Positions 51,945 to 61,566 of a DNA stretch of 64,000 nt are shown here, in pieces. The position numbers were made by a program, and so were the translations under genes. Origin of the DNA: Duganella aquatilis (GTDB lineage Bacteria; Pseudomonadota; Gammaproteobacteria; Burkholderiales; Burkholderiaceae_D); NCBI RefSeq assembly GCF_009674565.1, contig NZ_WKJL01000001.1:884476-948475 (forward strand), in the 5' to 3' direction. The notes below the pieces were generated by a model that ran no database searches, had not been told where the DNA came from, and saw only the letters and a program-made list of their open reading frames with translations. Every line of letters begins with the position of its first letter. The first letter of the stretch is position 1.

Positions 51945-54900
51945 TTACTTCGCCGCCAGGATGGCGTGGCTGGCGCTGGCCTGCTTGCGCAGCCAGTCGT
52001 CGTGCTGCGCCGTGGCCGTGCCGCTGAGGGCGGTGGCCGCATGGTAGTGCTGTAGCTGCGCGGCCAGCGCCGCCACGCTGGTGTTCAGGCCGCTGGCCGG
52101 CGTGGTGTCCAGCCTGGTCGTGGCAACTGCCGGAGCGGCGGTCTGCTGGCCGTAGCTGCTGATGGCCGAGGTCAGTGCGCCGACATCGCTGGCGCGGCCA
52201 GCCTGGAACCAGACGTCCGACATCTCGTGCGTGCTGCCGTCGGTGCTGGTGTAGCTTGACTGAAGGCCGATCCAGTTGCCGTTGTCGAAGTTCTTCACGC
52301 CCTGCGCCGCCACCGTCAGGCTGGCGATGTGCAGCGACGCCAGCGTCTTCAGTTCGTCGGCCTGGCTGACGCCGTCCGCATTGGCGTCGACCCATACGCG
52401 CAGGTCGCCGAACTGCGCGTCCTGGCTGTCGATCACGCCGTCGTGGTTGCTGTCGATGTCGGCCAGCGCGGCAAAGCCGTTGCCGGACTTGCCGCCGCCG
52501 GCGCTGCTGGTGGCAGTGCCGAACAGCTCGCTGCCGTCGTTGATGACGCCGTCGCCGTTGCGGTCCAGGGCCAGCAAGCCGTCGCCGGAACCGACCCAGC
52601 CGGTGTTGACCTTGCTGCCGTCGGCGCGGATGTCGAACATGACGCCGGCGTTGATGTTCAGCGTGTTGATGCCCAGGCCGTCGAGGTCGAGCACCAGCGG
52701 GCTGGCGGTCAGCGCCGCCAGCTGCTCGGTCGACAGCGAGCCCTTCTGCGGATTGGCCAGCAGCGCCGTGGCTTGCGCCATGCTCAGCGCTGCCAGCTGC
52801 TCGGTGCTGATGGCTTTCAGCTGGGTGCTGATCAGCGACTTCAGCTGACCGGTGGTGAGCGCCTTGAACTGGTCGGCGCTGAACAGCTGCACCGTGGCCG
52901 CCTTCAGGCCCACCAGTTGCGATGTCTTCAGCGCCCCCATGTCGGTGGCGTCCAGCGCCGTCACCTGGTCGGAGTTGAGGGCGTTCAGCGCCACCACCGA
53001 CAGCGCGCCGATGTCGGCGGTGTTCAGCGTGGCCATCTGGTCGGTGGTCATGCCGGCGATCTGGGCCGTGACCAGGGCCGCCAGCTGGCGCGTGCTCAGC
53101 GTGTCGAACAGGGTGTCGGACAGCGCCGCCACCTGGTCCGAGGTCAGGCCGGGAATCTGCGTGGTGGTGAAGCCGGCCAGCGTGCTCATGCCGCTCAGCT
53201 GTTCGGTGGTCAGGCCCTTGATCTGGGTCGCCGACAGCGCCGACAGGGCGCGCGTCGACAGCGCGCTCAGCTGGGCTGGCGTCAGCACGCTCAACTGCGT
53301 GGTTTTCAGCGTGGTGATCTGGGCCGAGGTCAGGCCGCCGATCGCCGTCAGGCTCAGCAGCGGGAACTGGTCGGTGGTCAGCGCAGTCAGCGTCAGGCCG
53401 CTGATCTGCGCGGTGGTCAGGTTGACCAGCTGGTTGGTCGCCAGCGCCGCCACCTGGGCCGCCTTCAGCGCCGCCATCTGCGACGAGCGCAGCGACTGGA
53501 AGCTGTCGTCGTCCAGCGCACCGAGCTGGTCGGTGGTCAGCGCGCCGACCTGGCTGTCGTTCAGCGTGCCCAGCGTCACCAGCGCGTTCAGCTGGTCGGT
53601 GCCGAGCACCTTGAGGTCGGCGGCGGTCAGGCCGGCCAGCTGCGCCGATTTCAGGTTGGACAGCTGGTCGGCGGTCAGCGCGGTCACTTGCGCGGTGTTC
53701 AGCGTGGCCAGTTGCGCGCTGCTGAGGGCCGCCAGGTCTTCCCCTTCCATCGACAGCATCTGGTCGGTGGTCAGGCCGCCCAGCGCGGTCAGCGCCAGCG
53801 CGCGCGCCTGCGCGGTGGTCAGCGCGATGATCTGCTCGGTGCTGAGGATCTGCAGCTGGTTCTTGGTCAGCGAGGCGATCTGGTTGGTTTTCAGCGAGGC
53901 GATATGGGTGGCGTCCAGCGACAGCAGCTGGTCGCTGGTCAGCCCGCTGAACTGGGCGGTGGTCAGCGGATTGAGCGAACTCAGCGCTGCCAGCTGGTCG
54001 GTGCTCAGCACCTTGATCTGCGGCGTCGTCATGGCCGCGATTTCGGCGGTGCTGAGCTGGCCCATCTGGTCCACGCTCAGCTGGCTGATCTGGGCGGTGC
54101 TGAGGGCGGCGAACTGGCTGGTCTTGAGGCCGGCCAGGTCTTCCTGCTCCATCGAGGCCAGCTGTTCGGTGCTGAGGGAACGGATGGCGGCGGTGCTCAT
54201 GGCGCGCCATTGCGCCACGCTCAGCGCCTGGATCTGGTGCAGCGTCAGGGTAGCGACCTGCTTGGTCGACAGCGCGGCGATCTGGGCCGTGCTCAGCGCC
54301 TCCAGCTGGGAGTCGTCGAACAGGCTGAGATTGTCGGTGCTGAGCGCCGGCAGCTGGCGGGTGCTGAGCCAGCCAAGCGGCAGGATCGCCAGCTGTTCCG
54401 AACTGAGTGCGGCCACCTGGCCGGTGGTCAGCGCGCGCACCTGGGTCGAGGTCAGGCCCAGCAGTTGGTCGTTGCTGATGATCTGGATATCGGCCGTGCC
54501 CAGCGCGACGATTTGCGCGGTGGTCAGGCCGCTGATGTCGACCGCCTCGATGGCGCCGAACTGGGTGGCGTCGAGCGCGGCGATGGCCTTGGTGCTGAGC
54601 GCGCGCAGCTGGCCGCTGGTCAGGGCGACGATCTGGTCGGAGCTCAGCGTGTGCACCTGGGCCACGGTCAGGCCGGCCATGGCGGCGGTGCTGAGGAAAC
54701 TCATCTGATCAGTGGTCAGCGCGCCGAACTGGGCGGACGTGAGCGCGCCGATCTGGGCCGATTTCAGCGCGGCCAGATCGGCCCCTTCGATGGCGGCGAC
54801 CTGTTCGACGGTCAGCGCCTGCAGCGTGCGGGTGTTCATGGCCAGCAGGTCGCCGGTTTCCAGCGCGACGATCTGATCGGTCGTCAGGCCGCCGACCTGG

Positions 54901-57900
54901 GTGTTGCTCAGGGCGGCGATCTGGGTGAGTTTCAGCGCGGCGATCTGGTCGACCGACAGCTCGCCGATCTGCTCGCTGCTCAGGGCGCGGATCTGCGCCG
55001 TGGTCAGGCCGGTGATGGCCAGCGCGTTCAGCTGGTCGGCGCTCAGCACCGCCAGCTGATTGGCCTTCAGGCCGGTGACGCCCTGGGTGCTCAGCGCGGC
55101 CATATGGGCGGCGTCCAGCGCTCCCAGCTGCTCGGTGTTGAGCGCGGCCACCTGGGCCGACTTGAAGAAGGCGAAGTCTTCGGCGTCGATTTCCGGCAAC
55201 TGGTCCGCCGTCAGGCCGGCCAGCGCCTTGATGCTGAGCGCGCCCACCTGGGCGCCGCTCAGGGCGGCCAGTTGTTCGGCGACCAGCACCGAGGTCTGCA
55301 GCGAGGTCAGGGCGCCGATCTGGCGCGTGTTGAGCAGGGCGATGTCGTCCGCCGTCAGCGACTGGATGCGCTCGGTGGACAGGCCGGCGATCTGGGTCGT
55401 GGTGTAGTCGGCCAGGTTGCCCAGCGCGGCCAGCTGGGCCGCGTTGAGGGCGCCGATCTGGGCCTGGCTGAAGGCGTTGATGCTGGCGCTGCTCAGCGCA
55501 TGCAGCTGCTCGGTCAGCAGCACCGCCATCTGGTCCAGCGTCAGCGCGCGCAGCTGGGACGAGCTCAGCGCGGCGAAGTCTTCGGTTTCGATCGCCGTCA
55601 GCTGCGCATCGCTCAGGTGCGAGATCAGGCCGGTGGACAGCGAGCGCACCTGGGCGGTGCTCAGGGCGACCAGCTGCGGCACGCTCAGGCCGTCCACCTG
55701 GGCGCTGGTCAGCGCCGCCAGCTGGCTGGTCTTGAGCGAGGTCAGGGCGGCGACCGACAGGCCGCCGAGCTGGTCGACGCTGAGGGCGCGCACCTGGTTG
55801 GAGGTGAGCGCGGTCAGGCTGCTGAGCGCGGCCAGTTGTGTGCTGTCCAGGCCGCTGATCTGGCGCGTGGTCAGGCTGGCGATTTCCTGGGTGGTCAGCA
55901 CGCCGTACTGGGCCAGCGTCAGCGCCGCCAACTGGGTGCTGCTGAGGGCGGCGATCTGGCGCGAGCTGAGGGCGCGCAGGTCGGCGTCCTCCAGCACCGC
56001 CAGCTGGTCGGCCGACAGCGCGGCAATCGCCAGGTTGGACAGCGCGCGGATCTGGGCCGTGGTCAGCGCCGGGATCTGGGTGGCGGTCAGGAACTGGATC
56101 TGGGCGCTGCTGAAGGCGGACAGCTGGGCGGTGCTCAGGTGCGCCACCTGGTCCGGCGTCAGGGCGATGATCTGGTCGGACGACATGCCGGCGATCTGCT
56201 TGGTGCCGAGGCCGCCCAGGCTGCCGAGGGCGGCAAACTGCAGCGTGTCCAGCGCGCCCAGCTGGGCCGCCGTCATGGCGCCGATTTCCTGCGAAGTGAA
56301 GGCCGACAGCTGGTCCAGCGTCAGCGCCGCCACCTGGGCGGTGCCGAGCGCCGCCACCTGCGCGGTGGACAGCGCGGCGATGTCGGCCAGCTCGATCTCG
56401 GCGATCTGGTCCGGGGTCAGCAGCGCCAGCGTGGCGCCCAGGCCGCGGATCTGGGCGGTGGTCAGCGCCACGATCTGGTCGGCGCTGAGGGTATGCATCT
56501 GGTCGCTGTTGAGGGCTTGCAGCTGGCGCGTGCTGAGGGTGGCGATCTGCGGCAGCAGCAGGCTCTCGATCTGCGCCGTGGTCAGCGCACGCACCTGGTT
56601 GGTGGTCAGCGGCGCCAGCGAGGTCAGACTGTCGAGCTGGGCCAGCGACAGGCCGGCCACCTGGCGGGTGGTCAGGCTGGCCAGGATGGCGGTGCGCAGC
56701 GCCGCGAACTGGGACGCGCTCAGCGCGCCCAGCTGGTCGCTGCTGAAGGCGGTGATCTGCTTGCTCGACAAGGCGCCGATGTCGACCACTTCAATCGCCG
56801 CCACCTGCTCGGTGGACAAGGCGGCCAGCGCGCCGGCGGTCAGGCTGCGCACCTGGGCGGTGGTCAGGGCGACGATCTGGCTGTCGGTCAGGGCGCCGAT
56901 CTGGGCGCTGGTGAGGCCGGCGATCTGGTTGGTCTTCAGCGTGGCGATGCTGCTCAGGCTGGCGACCTGCTCGGTGGTCAGCGCGCCGATCTGTTTGCTG
57001 GTCAGCGCCGCCAGCGTGCTCAGCGCCGCCATCTGGGCGCTGCTGAGGGCGTGGATTTGCGCCGTGCTCAGCGCGGCGATGGCCTGCGTGCGCAGGCCGG
57101 CGATCTGGCTCAGCAGCAAGTGGCTGACCTGGTCGGTGCCGAGGCCGGCGATCTGCTTGGTCGACAACGCCTGCAGGTCGACCACTTCCATCGCCTGCAA
57201 CTGGTCGGAGCTCAGCGCGGCCAGCTGCGGCGCGCTCAGCGCGCGCACCTGGGCCGTGCTCAGGGTGACGATTTCCGCGCTGGTCAGCGCGGCGGTCTGA
57301 TCGGTGGTGAGGGCGGCGATCTGCCTGGTGGTCAGGCTGGCCAGCGTCGCCAGCGGCAGCGCGGCGATCTGGTCGGTGGTGAGGGCGGCAATGGCCGCCG
57401 TCGAGAAGCTGGCCAGGGACGGCAGGGCGGCGATCTGTTCGCTGCTGAGCACGGATTTCTGCGACGGCGTCAGCGCCGCCACTTCCTGGGTGGTCAGGGC
57501 GGCGATCAGGCGCGTGCTCAGCGACATCACCTGGTCGGTGGTCAGCGCGGCGACCTGGCGCGTGTTGAGGCTGGCGATGGCGCTGGCGGTCAGCGCATTG
57601 AGCTGCTCGGTGCCGATGGCCTGGATCGCCACCGTGTTGAGCGCGCGCAGCTGTTCGCTGTACATGCCGACCAGCTGACTGCTGCCGAGCGCCGCCACCT
57701 GGTCGGCGTTGAGCGCCGCAATCTGGCTGGTTTTCAGCGAGCGCAGGTCGGCCAGGTTCAGGTGCGCCACCTGATCGGTGTGCAGCGCCTGCAGCTGGCG
57801 CGTGCTCAGCGCGCTCAGGGTTTGCAGCGCGTCGAGCTGGGCATCGTTCAGCGCGCCCAGCTGCAGCGCCGTCAGGGCGGCGATTTCCTGGGTGGTCAGG

Positions 57901-60900
57901 GCGTTCAGTTTGCTGCTGACGCCTAGCAGCTGGTCGGTGGTCAGCACGGCGATCTGGCGCGTGGTCAGCGCCGCCAGGTCGCCGTTGCTGAGGGCGGCGA
58001 TGCGGTCGGTGCCCAGCGCCGCCAGCGTGCTGGTGCTCAGCGCGCGCAACTGGTTGGTGTTGAGCGCCACCATCTGGTCGCTGGTGATGGCGCCGGCCTG
58101 GACGGCCGACAGCGCGGCCAGCTGGCTGGTCTGCAGCCGGGCGAAGTCGCTGCTGCTCATCTGGGCGATCTGGTCGCTGGTCAGCGCGATGATTTGTTTG
58201 GTGGCCAGCGGCAGCAGCTGCAGCGCGGTCAGTTGCTCGCTGGTGAGTACGCTGATCTGCAGCGTCGTCAGCGCTCGCACGTCGGCGGTGGTGAAGGCGG
58301 CCAGCTGGTCGCCGGTCATGGCCATGATCTGGTCGGTGGTCAGATGGGCGATCTGGGCGGTGCGCAGGGAGCCGATGTCGCGGGTTTCGATGGCGACGAT
58401 GGCCTCGGTGCTGAGCACGCTGATGGCGGCGGTGTTCAGCGCGGCGATCTGGTCGCCGGTCAGCGCCGTGATCTGGCTGGGCGCCAGCGCCGCCAGCTGG
58501 TCGCTGCCAAGGGCGGCGATCTGGCGGCTGGTCAGCGTGACCAGGTCGGCGTCGTTGAGGGCGGCCAGCTGGTCGGTGGTGAGCGCGTGGATCTGCAGCG
58601 TGGTCAGCACGCTGAGGTTGCGCAGGGCGTCGAGCTGCTCGTTGCTCAGCACGGCGATCTGGTCGCTGGTGAGGGCGACGGTTTCGGCGGTGCTGAGCGC
58701 CGCCACCTGCTCGGTCAGCAGCGCGGCGACCTGGGCGGTGGTCAGCTTGTTGATCTGCTGCGTGTCGAACACGGCGATGTCGCGCGTTTCGATGGCCTGG
58801 ATCTGGTCGGTGGTGAGGGCGGCGATGCCGACCGAGCTCAGGCCGCGGAACTGGCCGCCGCTCAGGGCCACGATCTGGTCCGGCGTCAGCGACTGTACCT
58901 GGTCGGAGGTCAGCACGCCCAGCTGGCTGCTGGCCAGCGAGGCCAGGTTGCGCGTCGACAGCGCGCTGATCTGGGCGGTGGTGAAGGCCGCCAGCTGGCG
59001 GCTCGAAATGCCGGCCAGGGTGCTCATGGCGTTCAGTTGCTCGTTGGTCAGCACCTGGATCTGGTCGGTGCCGAGGGCGCCCACCGCTGCACTGCTGAGC
59101 GCGGTGAACTGGTCGGTGGTCAGCAGCGACAGCTGGTCGGTCGACAGCCGCGCCACCTGGGCGGTGCGCAGCGCGGCGATGTCGCGCGTTTCAATCAGCA
59201 CCAGCTGGTCGGCGGTCAGCTGGTTGAGCATGGCGGTGCTCATGTCGGCGTACTGGGCGGCGGTCAGCTCGATGATCTGGTCGCTGGTCAGCACGTGGAT
59301 CTGGTCGGCGGTCAGCGCGGCCAGCTGGGTGCTGGTCAGCGCCACCACGTCGCGGCTTTCCAGCGACATCACCTGGTCGGTGGTGAGCGCCTGGATTTGC
59401 GCGGTGGTCAGCGGCACCAGCGATTTCAGCGCCATGATCTGTTCGGTGCTGAGGGCGGCGATCTGCTCGGGCGTCAAGGCCCGTTCGGCGTCGCTGTTGA
59501 GCGCGGCGACCTGGTCGGTGGTGAGCGCCAGCAACTGGTCGGCCGACAGCACGCGCACCTGGCCCGAACCCAGCATGGCGACGTCGCGGGTTTCCAGCGC
59601 CTGCAATTGGGTGGCGGTCAGTTCGCTCAGCAGGGCGGTGCCCAGCGTCGTCATCTGCGTGGTGGACAGCGCCACCAGCTGGTCCGAGGTCAGCGCCTGC
59701 ACCTGTTCCAGGCCCAGCGCGGCCAGCTGGGCGCTGCTGAGGCTGGCGATGGTCTTGGTCTCCAGCGTGCTCACCTGTTCGGTGGTGAGGGCGGCGATCT
59801 GCGCGGTGGTCAGCGGCATCAGGGTCTTGATGGCGACGATCTGCTCGGTGGTCATGGCCGCCAGCTGGTCCGGGCGCAGGGCCTGGGCGTCGTCGGTGGT
59901 CATGGCGTAGATCTGGTCGGTGGTCAGCGCCACCAGCTGGTCGTTGTTGAGGGCGCGGATCTGCGCCGTGTTCAGCGCGCGGATGTCGCGCGTTTCGATG
60001 GCGGCGATCTGGCTGGTGCTGAACTGGCTGATGACGGCGGTGCTCAGGGCGCCCACCTGGGCCGAGGTCAGCATCACCACCTGCTCGGTGGTCAGGGCGG
60101 CGATCTGGTCCGGCGTCAGCGCGCCCAGCTGGGCGCTGGTGAGCGCCACCAGGTCGCGGCTTTCCAGCGTGGTCAGCTGGTCGATGGTGAGGGCGGCGAA
60201 TTGCGCCGTGGTCAGCAGCAGCAGGTTTTTCAGCGCGGCGAGCTGTTCGGTGCTGAGCACGCTGATCTGGTCGGGACGCAGGCTCGACAGCATGTTGCTC
60301 GGCAGCGCCGCGAACTGGTCGGTGCTCATGCCCTGCAACTGCTCGTAGCTCAGCGCTTGCAGCTGGCCGCTGGTCAGGGCCGGCACGTCGCGGGTTTCCA
60401 GCGCCGCCAGCTGTTGGACGCTCAGCTGGCTCACCATGGCGGTGCTGAGCGTGGCCACCTGGGCGCTGCTCAGCGCCACGATCTGGTCGGTGCTGAGGGT
60501 GAGGATCTGGTCCGGGCTCAGCGCGGCCAGCTGGTTGCTGCTGAGGGCGGCGACGGTCTTGGTGGTCAGCGCGGCGATCTGGTCCAGCGTCAGGCCGCCG
60601 ATCTGGGCCGAGTTCAGCGGCGCCAGCGAGGTCAGCGCGTTGAGCTGGGCGGTGCTCAGCAGGCTGATCTGTTCGGCCAGCAGGGCGGCGATTTCATTGG
60701 TGCGCAGCGCATGCGCCTGGTCGGTGCTGAGGGCGCCCAGCTGCCAGTCGGCCAGCGTGCGGATCTGCTGGCTGGACAGCCAGACCAGGTCGCGCGTCTC
60801 GATGGCGGCGATCTGGTCGGCCGACAGCGCGGCCAGCGAGGCGGTGGCCAGGGTGCTGACTTGCAGCGTGCTCAGCTGGGCGATCTGGTCGGTGCTCAGG

Positions 60901-61493
60901 GCGCTCAGCTGGGCGGCGCTGAGGGAGTTGATCTGGTCGGTGCGCAAGGCCTGCAGCGCTTGCGAACTGAGCGACAACAACTGGTCGGCGGTCAGCCCCG
61001 TGACGGCGCTGGTGCTGAAAGCGCGCAGCTGGGCCGTGCTGAGGGCGGAGAACTGGTCGACGCTCAGGTTGGGCAGCTGGTTGGCATTGACGGCGGCGAT
61101 TTGCTGGGTGCGCAGCACGCGCAAGTCGTCGGTTTCCAGCGCGGCGAACTGGCCGCCCGACAGGGCGCCGATCTGGCTGGTGGTCAGGGCCAGCATGTCC
61201 TGGGTGGTCAGCGCGACCAGCTGGTCGCCGGTCAGGCCGGACAGCAGGGCGGTCGGGATCGCGGCCAGCTGGCTGGTGCGCAGCGCCTGGATGCCGTCGG
61301 TGGTCAGGCCGCTCAGGCCGGTCGCGGTCAGCTGGGTGATGCTGAGGGTGGTCAGCGCGCGCACCTGGTCGGTGCTGAACCAGCTCAGCTGGTCGGAGGT
61401 CAGGGCCCGCATGTCTTCACTGACCAATGCAGCAATCTGCGCGGTCCCAATGGCCGCGATCTGGTCAGAATTCAGGTTGGCGATAATCGTCAT
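51945..61493 (-). CDS. Giant octapeptide-repeat protein, 3182 aa, with C-terminal calcium-loop domain
   Basis: One uninterrupted frame from ATG 61493 (GGGAG upstream) to 51945. Residues about 8-2930 consist of an octapeptide with consensus (S/T)-T-D-Q-I-A-A-L: a Ser/Thr start, Gln (or Asp) at position 4, Ile/Leu/Val at 5 and Leu at 8. From residue 232 these group into about 20 superrepeats of 134 residues (see the repeat entry). Residues 2933-3182 form a different domain: LVLDLDGLGI, TGWVGSGDGLLALDRNGDG, GSELFG, then DSNHDGVIDSQD and DANADGVSQADE. These are calcium-binding loops of the kind found at the ends of large RTX-like secreted or adhesin proteins. No signal peptide, membrane helix or cysteine was seen on reading. 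The gene follows fliR by 73 bp on the same strand, so it may be co-transcribed with the flagellar export operon. I do not recognise a named protein. A secreted surface or matrix protein is the best guess; export by the flagellar or type I route is untested. Base composition matches the neighbours. Confidence 0.9.
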   Translation of the reverse strand: MTIIANLNSDQIAAIGTAQIAALVSEDMRALTSDQLSWFSTDQVRALTTLSITQLTATGLSGLTTDGIQALRTSQLAAIPTALLSGLTGDQLVALTTQDMLALTTSQIGALSGGQFAALETDDLRVLRTQQIAAVNANQLPNLSVDQFSALSTAQLRAFSTSAVTGLTADQLLSLSSQALQALRTDQINSLSAAQLSALSTDQIAQLSTLQVSTLATASLAALSADQIAAIETRDLVWLSSQQIRTLADWQLGALSTDQAHALRTNEIAALLAEQISLLSTAQLNALTSLAPLNSAQIGGLTLDQIAALTTKTVAALSSNQLAALSPDQILTLSTDQIVALSSAQVATLSTAMVSQLSVQQLAALETRDVPALTSGQLQALSYEQLQGMSTDQFAALPSNMLSSLRPDQISVLSTEQLAALKNLLLLTTAQFAALTIDQLTTLESRDLVALTSAQLGALTPDQIAALTTEQVVMLTSAQVGALSTAVISQFSTSQIAAIETRDIRALNTAQIRALNNDQLVALTTDQIYAMTTDDAQALRPDQLAAMTTEQIVAIKTLMPLTTAQIAALTTEQVSTLETKTIASLSSAQLAALGLEQVQALTSDQLVALSTTQMTTLGTALLSELTATQLQALETRDVAMLGSGQVRVLSADQLLALTTDQVAALNSDAERALTPEQIAALSTEQIMALKSLVPLTTAQIQALTTDQVMSLESRDVVALTSTQLAALTADQIHVLTSDQIIELTAAQYADMSTAMLNQLTADQLVLIETRDIAALRTAQVARLSTDQLSLLTTDQFTALSSAAVGALGTDQIQVLTNEQLNAMSTLAGISSRQLAAFTTAQISALSTRNLASLASSQLGVLTSDQVQSLTPDQIVALSGGQFRGLSSVGIAALTTDQIQAIETRDIAVFDTQQINKLTTAQVAALLTEQVAALSTAETVALTSDQIAVLSNEQLDALRNLSVLTTLQIHALTTDQLAALNDADLVTLTSRQIAALGSDQLAALAPSQITALTGDQIAALNTAAISVLSTEAIVAIETRDIGSLRTAQIAHLTTDQIMAMTGDQLAAFTTADVRALTTLQISVLTSEQLTALQLLPLATKQIIALTSDQIAQMSSSDFARLQTSQLAALSAVQAGAITSDQMVALNTNQLRALSTSTLAALGTDRIAALSNGDLAALTTRQIAVLTTDQLLGVSSKLNALTTQEIAALTALQLGALNDAQLDALQTLSALSTRQLQALHTDQVAHLNLADLRSLKTSQIAALNADQVAALGSSQLVGMYSEQLRALNTVAIQAIGTEQLNALTASAIASLNTRQVAALTTDQVMSLSTRLIAALTTQEVAALTPSQKSVLSSEQIAALPSLASFSTAAIAALTTDQIAALPLATLASLTTRQIAALTTDQTAALTSAEIVTLSTAQVRALSAPQLAALSSDQLQAMEVVDLQALSTKQIAGLGTDQVSHLLLSQIAGLRTQAIAALSTAQIHALSSAQMAALSTLAALTSKQIGALTTEQVASLSSIATLKTNQIAGLTSAQIGALTDSQIVALTTAQVRSLTAGALAALSTEQVAAIEVVDIGALSSKQITAFSSDQLGALSASQFAALRTAILASLTTRQVAGLSLAQLDSLTSLAPLTTNQVRALTTAQIESLLLPQIATLSTRQLQALNSDQMHTLSADQIVALTTAQIRGLGATLALLTPDQIAEIELADIAALSTAQVAALGTAQVAALTLDQLSAFTSQEIGAMTAAQLGALDTLQFAALGSLGGLGTKQIAGMSSDQIIALTPDQVAHLSTAQLSAFSSAQIQFLTATQIPALTTAQIRALSNLAIAALSADQLAVLEDADLRALSSRQIAALSSTQLAALTLAQYGVLTTQEIASLTTRQISGLDSTQLAALSSLTALTSNQVRALSVDQLGGLSVAALTSLKTSQLAALTSAQVDGLSVPQLVALSTAQVRSLSTGLISHLSDAQLTAIETEDFAALSSSQLRALTLDQMAVLLTEQLHALSSASINAFSQAQIGALNAAQLAALGNLADYTTTQIAGLSTERIQSLTADDIALLNTRQIGALTSLQTSVLVAEQLAALSGAQVGALSIKALAGLTADQLPEIDAEDFAFFKSAQVAALNTEQLGALDAAHMAALSTQGVTGLKANQLAVLSADQLNALAITGLTTAQIRALSSEQIGELSVDQIAALKLTQIAALSNTQVGGLTTDQIVALETGDLLAMNTRTLQALTVEQVAAIEGADLAALKSAQIGALTSAQFGALTTDQMSFLSTAAMAGLTVAQVHTLSSDQIVALTSGQLRALSTKAIAALDATQFGAIEAVDISGLTTAQIVALGTADIQIISNDQLLGLTSTQVRALTTGQVAALSSEQLAILPLGWLSTRQLPALSTDNLSLFDDSQLEALSTAQIAALSTKQVATLTLHQIQALSVAQWRAMSTAAIRSLSTEQLASMEQEDLAGLKTSQFAALSTAQISQLSVDQMGQLSTAEIAAMTTPQIKVLSTDQLAALSSLNPLTTAQFSGLTSDQLLSLDATHIASLKTNQIASLTKNQLQILSTEQIIALTTAQARALALTALGGLTTDQMLSMEGEDLAALSSAQLATLNTAQVTALTADQLSNLKSAQLAGLTAADLKVLGTDQLNALVTLGTLNDSQVGALTTDQLGALDDDSFQSLRSSQMAALKAAQVAALATNQLVNLTTAQISGLTLTALTTDQFPLLSLTAIGGLTSAQITTLKTTQLSVLTPAQLSALSTRALSALSATQIKGLTTEQLSGMSTLAGFTTTQIPGLTSDQVAALSDTLFDTLSTRQLAALVTAQIAGMTTDQMATLNTADIGALSVVALNALNSDQVTALDATDMGALKTSQLVGLKAATVQLFSADQFKALTTGQLKSLISTQLKAISTEQLAALSMAQATALLANPQKGSLSTEQLAALTASPLVLDLDGLGINTLNINAGVMFDIRADGSKVNTGWVGSGDGLLALDRNGDGVINDGSELFGTATSSAGGGKSGNGFAALADIDSNHDGVIDSQDAQFGDLRVWVDANADGVSQADELKTLASLHIASLTVAAQGVKNFDNGNWIGLQSSYTSTDGSTHEMSDVWFQAGRASDVGALTSAISSYGQQTAAPAVATTRLDTTPASGLNTSVAALAAQLQHYHAATALSGTATAQHDDWLRKQASASHAILAAK
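52698..60800 (-). repeat. Array of about 20 superrepeats of 134 codons (402 bp), each 16 octads plus one hexad
   Basis: Each superrepeat opens with E-T-R-D-(I/V/L) (later copies E-V-V-D, E-L-A-D or E-D-A-D), continues with six ordinary octads, then a six-residue element such as KTLMPL, TSLAPL or STLAGI, then nine octads. By hand count the copies starting at residues 232, 366, 500, 634, 768 and 902 are all exactly 134 residues. Copies further on show small indels. The basic DNA period is 24 bp. Confidence 0.85.
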
Positions 61494-61566
61494 TGCAGGT
61501 CTCCCGGAGAGCCTCCATGATACTCGCTAAATTGCCTCATGGAAACCAATAATCAACTGGATGGCG

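Noticed and set aside
51945..61493. 24-bp periodicity as a possible CRISPR array or non-coding satellite
   Set aside because: There are no constant repeats with variable spacers. The period is codon-based, keeps one frame open for 3182 codons and conserves amino-acid positions better than bases.
52329..61520. Very long plus-strand open frames opposite the giant gene (52329-57926, 58194-61520, and others in a further frame)
   Set aside because: They are by-products of the 24-bp repeat and its biased codons: translations are Gln/Arg/Gly/Val-rich or Ser/Trp-rich low-complexity text, with no ribosome site and no family motif, while the minus-strand frame is fully coherent.
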